From Sipunculus nudus (taxonomy: Eukaryota > Annelida > Sipuncula > Golfingiida > Sipunculidae): a DNA stretch of 64,000 nt. A program made the translations under genes and the position numbers. Numbering within the stretch: position 1 is the first letter of the stretch; the number at the start of each line of letters is the position of its first letter. The DNA lies in NCBI GenBank assembly GCA_026874595.1, contig CM049316.1, forward strand, positions 12,826,839-12,890,838. Direction: 5' to 3'. Below, in pieces: positions 37,697-64,000 of this stretch. The notes beneath the pieces are model-generated. The model did no database searches. It was not told the DNA's origin and was given only the letters and a program-made list of their open reading frames with translations.

Positions 37697-38503
37697 ATTA
37701 TATATACCAGGGGTAGGGCATTTGTGTAACAATATATATGTTATTTAATGTGCATATAATATAGTATATAGTATAAATTATTTACATTGAACTTTTATAA
37801 ATTCATTCCCCTGGACAAGTGAAAACGACACATTTGTTAAGATATATAGATATATATTTGCTAAATAGGCAAAGACTATACAATATTTCTGAAGAATATA
37901 TTTGTTGTGATTGCACTATTACCATAGTGATAATGCAGAAAGGTGCTCCTTTGACTTTTATTGCTCCTATAACCTTTAATTTCATTTAACCATTGACCAT
38001 TCATAATTTCACCAATTGATAAATTAGCAGTGGTTACAAACACAGTACAGAAACTTATTTTCATAATTTACCAGATGCATTTTTTCCCGTTGTCCGGTAC
38101 GGCATCCAATATCTGATTTTCGACATCCTAATTTTAGTCCATATCGTTCCTGAAGGTCAACGATGTATAAATGTGGTTTCAGCAATCAAACTGGTTTAGT
38201 TGCTTATTTATTTTCGGTAGTGAACCTGATATAAAGTTTCAGATAATTGATGATTTTATTCAATAAATAAGTAAATAAAATATTTGATTGGTATAAATAT
38301 GATAAAAATTATTTTTCACGTATATTGATTTGCGAAACAAACAAAGTTATCGGTCAACCAATTATGTAAGCATGGTTCGGAAGGATGATGCAAAATAGCA
38401 CGGATGTCAAACCCTGAGACGTGACTTAACAGTCCTGCTTCGGCTAAAACAATTACACAACTTTCGTGTGAAGGCAAATACAATTTTTCCACAGCCAGAC
38501 GGC
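36351..38503. promoter_or_regulatory. Divergent intergenic region between NOP9 and AFG3L2
   Basis: 2,153 bp separate the two start codons, which point away from each other. The region must contain the NOP9 promoter and probably that of AFG3L2. No TATA box or CpG island is obvious by eye; it is AT-rich and contains a long (AT)n tract at about 37,621-37,694. No other coding sequence seen. AFG3L2 could also start farther upstream if it has an untranslated first exon. Confidence 0.5.
37621..37694. repeat. (AT)n tract in the NOP9-AFG3L2 intergenic region
   Basis: About 74 bp of alternating TA with one short interruption. Confidence 0.95.
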
Positions 38504-63722
<25,219 letters not shown>

Positions 63723-64000
63723 TAAACCTCATCTCACACATATTGTTAAGGCCTGGAATGTCAATGCAGGAATCTTTGTAAATGGGCATTTAAACTAACA
63801 GGCTTAAACATACCCAAGGTCACTTCCTGTCAGCAGAGTAAATGAAATTTTGCATAAATTAGTATTTTACAAGATTTATGATAAAAATGATACTTAATTA
63901 TTTTAAAGATAATAAAAAGCTCTATAAAACTTACAATGTCTATTTCCCCTTAATTACTATTTTCTTGTGTTTTACTGTTTAATAGTTTTACATCCGCTTA

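Overview
This is a eukaryotic, AT-rich genomic window with two conserved protein-coding genes broken into many short exons separated by repeat-filled introns. The tetranucleotide CAGA/CGGA tracts, divergent GACCTTGACCTTTGACC-type tandem repeats, tRNA-headed repeats and many small TIR elements look most like a mollusc, probably a bivalve. The organism call is an inference from repeat style and gene structure. I could not search any database.

Layout. Positions 1-9,790 hold no recognisable gene; they contain a ~330 bp satellite-like array (about 3,430-4,800), a ~145 bp array (about 5,480-6,075), a ~142 bp array (about 9,000-9,790), (AT)n tracts and a perfect 22-bp hairpin. Positions 10,213-36,350 on the minus strand hold a complete gene for NOP9, the nucleolar Pumilio-like pre-rRNA binding protein: 11 coding exons, 713 residues, with every splice phase agreeing. 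Its first intron is 10.3 kb and carries two copies of a composite repeat (tRNA-like head, G6-AGA-C6 minisatellite, and in one copy a perfect 24-bp terminal inverted repeat). About 2.15 kb from the NOP9 start, transcribed the other way, AFG3L2 begins at 38,504 on the plus strand. It encodes the mitochondrial inner-membrane m-AAA protease. Thirteen exons (585 codons) are in the window, ending just after the HEAGH zinc motif; the rest of the protease domain lies beyond position 64,000.

AFG3L2 introns are packed with nested transposons. Intron 1 holds a palindrome-rich inverted-repeat element and a Tigger/pogo-like element that retains a CENP-B-type helix-turn-helix ORF. A 1.78 kb TIR element is nested in the Tigger-like element; a second copy of the same family sits inverted in intron 11 and is itself interrupted by a 577 bp insertion. 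Intron 5 holds a 1.39 kb element with a perfect 25-bp TIR and the same TACCGTAAAA terminus, inserted in yet another small element.

The most unusual observation is at the 3' splice site of AFG3L2 exon 7. A 70-bp block containing the acceptor AG and the start of the second transmembrane helix is present three times in tandem. Only the third copy splices in frame; because 70 is not a multiple of three, use of copy 1 or 2 breaks the frame. The two genes are not known to act in one pathway (ribosome assembly versus mitochondrial protein quality control); their head-to-head arrangement is the only evident link.
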